Source: Candidatus Rifleibacteriota bacterium
Lineage (GTDB): Bacteria; Muiribacteriota; Ozemobacteria; Ozemobacterales; Ozemobacteraceae
NCBI GenBank assembly: GCA_017417215.1
Contig: JAFPZP010000095.1
Span: forward strand, 1-42,768
Length of the DNA stretch: 42,768 bases
Reading direction: 5' to 3'
This document shows, in pieces, positions 40,985 through 42,768 of this stretch. Position 1 is the first letter of the stretch. Every line of letters begins with the position of its first letter. The notes under the pieces were generated by a model. The model ran no database searches, was not told where the DNA came from, and saw only the letters and a program-made list of their open reading frames with translations. The translations under genes and the position numbers were made by a program.

Positions 40985-41069
40985 ATAGCTTGATTTGTCA
41001 TCATCAGGAACAAAACCCAACAGGAACTGATTATTTTTCGTTAACTTTCCAATAGCCTTTTTGCCATAA

Positions 41070-41579
41070 TTATTTATTACTATAATTGTTATTTATTCTT
41101 TTGACTAATTCTTCTATAGGCAATCTTCTCTTCCCTTGATTTACCAAATCAAGAAGTTTTAATAAACATTGATTATAACAAGATTTAGAAATCTTCTTTT
41201 CCATAATCAATTGATCATAAATCCAAATACTTCCATGACACTCAATCTTCTCATTAACAGCAGCATTTCTTAATAATCCATCACCAGTTAAAAGAACCCA
41301 TTTCCTTTTGATAGCTATAGCCAATGCAACTAAATCATAAAATGATAAATTTTGATATTTAATTGTTAATTTGTTTGCTAGGGCTAATTCTTCATTATTT
41401 ACAGGTGTAAGTTGCAAACAACCAATAGTTACGATTTTCTTTATTTCTTCAGAACTATTAATTTCTTCATCATAAGTAAAATCACTAATATAATATGAAT
41501 GATTAAGCAGGAAAGGATGCTCCAAATGCCCTATTGCTTCAAAATCAAACCATATATTAGTATCACTACTTATGAACAT
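41070..41579 (-). CDS. PIN-domain ribonuclease, probable toxin
   Basis: A 169-residue PIN-like protein. The acidic residues expected of the metal-dependent nuclease centre are D6 in SSDTNIW, D82 in FYDLVALAIA and D100 in LLTGDGLLR, with an acidic residue near 37-39. PIN toxins cut tRNA, rRNA or mRNA. The start overlaps the stop of the HTH-ImmA gene by one base, so the two are co-translated. Proteins of this fold are often encoded beside a helix-turn-helix/ImmA fusion, forming a toxin-antitoxin or defence pair; I infer the same here. Confidence 0.8.
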   Translation of the reverse strand: MFISSDTNIWFDFEAIGHLEHPFLLNHSYYISDFTYDEEINSSEEIKKIVTIGCLQLTPVNNEELALANKLTIKYQNLSFYDLVALAIAIKRKWVLLTGDGLLRNAAVNEKIECHGSIWIYDQLIMEKKISKSCYNQCLLKLLDLVNQGKRRLPIEELVKRINNNYSNK

Positions 41580-42601
41580 TATAGCTCCATGTATAAATTA
41601 TTAAAGCTAGACAATGAATAATCCAATAATTCATAAGCCTTAGATTCGTTGATTAAATGTTCCGACAAAGCTCTAATAACCAATTGCTTAAATAAATTGC
41701 TTCTTTCTGGTAAAATTTCTTGTTTACAGTTTTCTTTAAAAGATTTCTCTTTTACTTTTTCCAAATGCTTTAAATAAACCGAATTAGTAATTATACCAAC
41801 TTCTTTTGCTCTAAATAATATGCATTGAACAGAAACGCCGTATTTATACTGAATTGTTCTTAAATCAGCTAGAATATTGGTCCTATGAATTCCAAGTTCT
41901 CTAATTATATCGTTATCTGTAAGGAAAATTTTACCTGTAATCTGGTCTATAAGCTTTTCTTCATCTTCTCTATTAGAAAAATCAAATATAATATGTAATA
42001 GTTCATGGATTAGAGTAAACCTCTGCCTTTCAGGAGAAAGATTAAAATTAACAGCAATATAGGGTCTATTGTTTAATGTTCCATTCATTCCTGAAAATTT
42101 TGAATCTACATTTTCCAACTGGCAAATAATAATACCTTTTTGCTCTAAAATATCTACTAGATTTCCAATAAATCCGTTTTGTGGTAAATCAAGATAATCT
42201 CTCACATATATTGCACAATCTTCTGAATTTGAATATTTTCGTTTCTTAGGATAATTAAAGTCTTGTAAAACTTTACCACCTAAAATATTAACTATATTGT
42301 TGAATTTACCCAAATACCTATCTAGCTTTCCATATAACAATTCAATATCAGACTGCTTCATTGTTATTCTTTTTCTGAAAGCCCCATGAACAATATGAAT
42401 TGCTGGATTTTGATCTAACACAAGTTTATAAGACTTAACATTTAGTGCTTTGGCAATTTTTATGATAATTGAAGAGTCAGCTTCTCTTTTGCCTTTCTCA
42501 TAATTGGAAATAGCCATTTTGGTTAAATTAACCTTTTCTGCAAGTTCTTCTTGCGTTAAACCTGCCTGAAGTCTATAAAATTTCAAATTATCACCAATCA
42601 T
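41579..42601 (-). CDS. XRE helix-turn-helix fused to ImmA/IrrE peptidase
   Basis: A 340-residue protein with an XRE DNA-binding domain at 4-62 (LTQEELAEKVNLTKMAISNY) and a C-terminal ImmA/IrrE metallopeptidase; HELLH at 199-203 is the zinc motif and the helix EEKLIDQITGKIFL (214-227) is likely to carry the third ligand, though its usual ExxAN pattern is changed. GGGAGGTG six bases upstream of the ATG is an excellent ribosome binding site. Half-sites GTTTACT and AGTAAAC flank the promoter, consistent with autoregulation. The downstream PIN gene is translationally coupled. The protein probably both represses the operon and controls the PIN toxin. Confidence 0.88.
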   Translation of the reverse strand: MIGDNLKFYRLQAGLTQEELAEKVNLTKMAISNYEKGKREADSSIIIKIAKALNVKSYKLVLDQNPAIHIVHGAFRKRITMKQSDIELLYGKLDRYLGKFNNIVNILGGKVLQDFNYPKKRKYSNSEDCAIYVRDYLDLPQNGFIGNLVDILEQKGIIICQLENVDSKFSGMNGTLNNRPYIAVNFNLSPERQRFTLIHELLHIIFDFSNREDEEKLIDQITGKIFLTDNDIIRELGIHRTNILADLRTIQYKYGVSVQCILFRAKEVGIITNSVYLKHLEKVKEKSFKENCKQEILPERSNLFKQLVIRALSEHLINESKAYELLDYSLSSFNNLYMEL

Positions 42602-42614
42602 AAAAACACCTCCC

Positions 42615-42650
42615 GTTTACTATTATAGCAATAATTTGTAAAAAGTAAAC
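42615..42650 (-). promoter_or_regulatory. Promoter and inverted half-site operator of the HTH-ImmA/PIN operon
   Basis: On the minus strand TTTACT (42649-42644), a 16-base spacer and TATAAT (42627-42622). The inverted pair GTTTACT (42615-42621) and AGTAAAC (42644-42650) brackets the -10 and overlaps the -35, so a bound XRE dimer would block polymerase. Confidence 0.68.
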
Positions 42651-42659
42651 AGCAAATTT

Positions 42660-42719
42660 TAAGTTATAAGTTACAAGACCCTAGATTGAAATATAAGAAT
42701 CCTTGTAACTTGAAACTTA
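42660..42719. repeat. Imperfect inverted repeat
   Basis: An 18-base arm TAAGTTATAAGTTACAAG (42660-42677) pairs with CTTGTAACTTGAAACTTA (42702-42719) with two mismatches. Upstream of the HTH-ImmA promoter; role unknown. Confidence 0.5.
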
Positions 42720-42768
42720 CAACTACCCAAAACAATATCAACTATTAACTTCAATCTTAGATCTTATA

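Noticed and set aside
40985..41069. Minus-strand frame ending KLTKNNQFLLGFVPDDDKSSY
   Set aside because: About 27 residues read like coding sequence but there is no usable start codon before an upstream stop; at most a decayed gene end downstream of the PIN gene.
1..42768. tRNA, rRNA, riboswitch or other known structured RNA genes
   Set aside because: I looked for cloverleaf ends, conserved rRNA phrases and familiar riboswitch cores and saw none; a covariance-model search would be needed to exclude small ones.

Overview
The window is A+T-rich bacterial DNA with dense genes, standard code 11 starts (ATG, plus several TTG/GTG starts with good Shine-Dalgarno sequences) and sigma70-type promoters. 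Two lipoprotein signal peptides, a candidate outer-membrane barrel, a periplasmic lytic transglycosylase and type IV pilin-like proteins point to a diderm. I cannot place the phylum; the mix of a giant HEAT-repeat protein, minor pilins and class III cyclases recalls poorly cultivated lineages such as Riflebacteria, but that is only an impression.

Layout. 1-3006: end of an HD-GYP c-di-GMP phosphodiesterase, an unusually long RecJ and a ComFB-like protein in one operon. 3140-7474: a 1444-residue zinc-ribbon/HEAT-repeat protein with a strong terminator. 7475-8069: a gene-free stretch with a 15/16 match to the ParB site parS, four direct 11-mers and a 120-bp hairpin repeat. 8070-10777: small membrane proteins, a DinJ-YafQ toxin-antitoxin pair and a PfkB sugar kinase. 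11046-16508: a TPR metallopeptidase operon facing a barrel-like protein and a large lipoprotein. 17085-20671: an XRE repressor, ImmA protease, Y-family polymerase and a 55-residue YolD-like protein, which looks like a self-contained mutagenic repair module with repeats lodged between its genes. 20675-25239 (minus): lytic transglycosylase, three minor pilin-like proteins, and yggS. 25551-29827: a small CxxC protein, an ankyrin membrane protein flanked by two 352-bp direct repeats, and a secreted nuclease. 29945-31810: neuC-neuA for CMP-sialic-acid-type sugars. 31904-37817: two overlapping genes for large membrane class III cyclases. 37888-42601: a lipoprotein, an AbiE-like pair, a coiled-coil remnant, and an HTH-ImmA/PIN pair.

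The most striking observation is the cyclase pair. The first protein keeps both metal-binding aspartates but has lost the transition-state Asn and Arg. The second keeps Asn and Arg but has lost the first metal aspartate. The losses are complementary, exactly as in the C1/C2 halves of mammalian transmembrane adenylyl cyclases, so the two genes probably encode an obligate heterodimer with one working active site and two large extracytoplasmic sensor regions per chain.

A second theme is repeats. Several families of short palindromic elements and degenerate heptanucleotide tracts fill most intergenic gaps, sometimes inside operons and sometimes duplicated around a gene.
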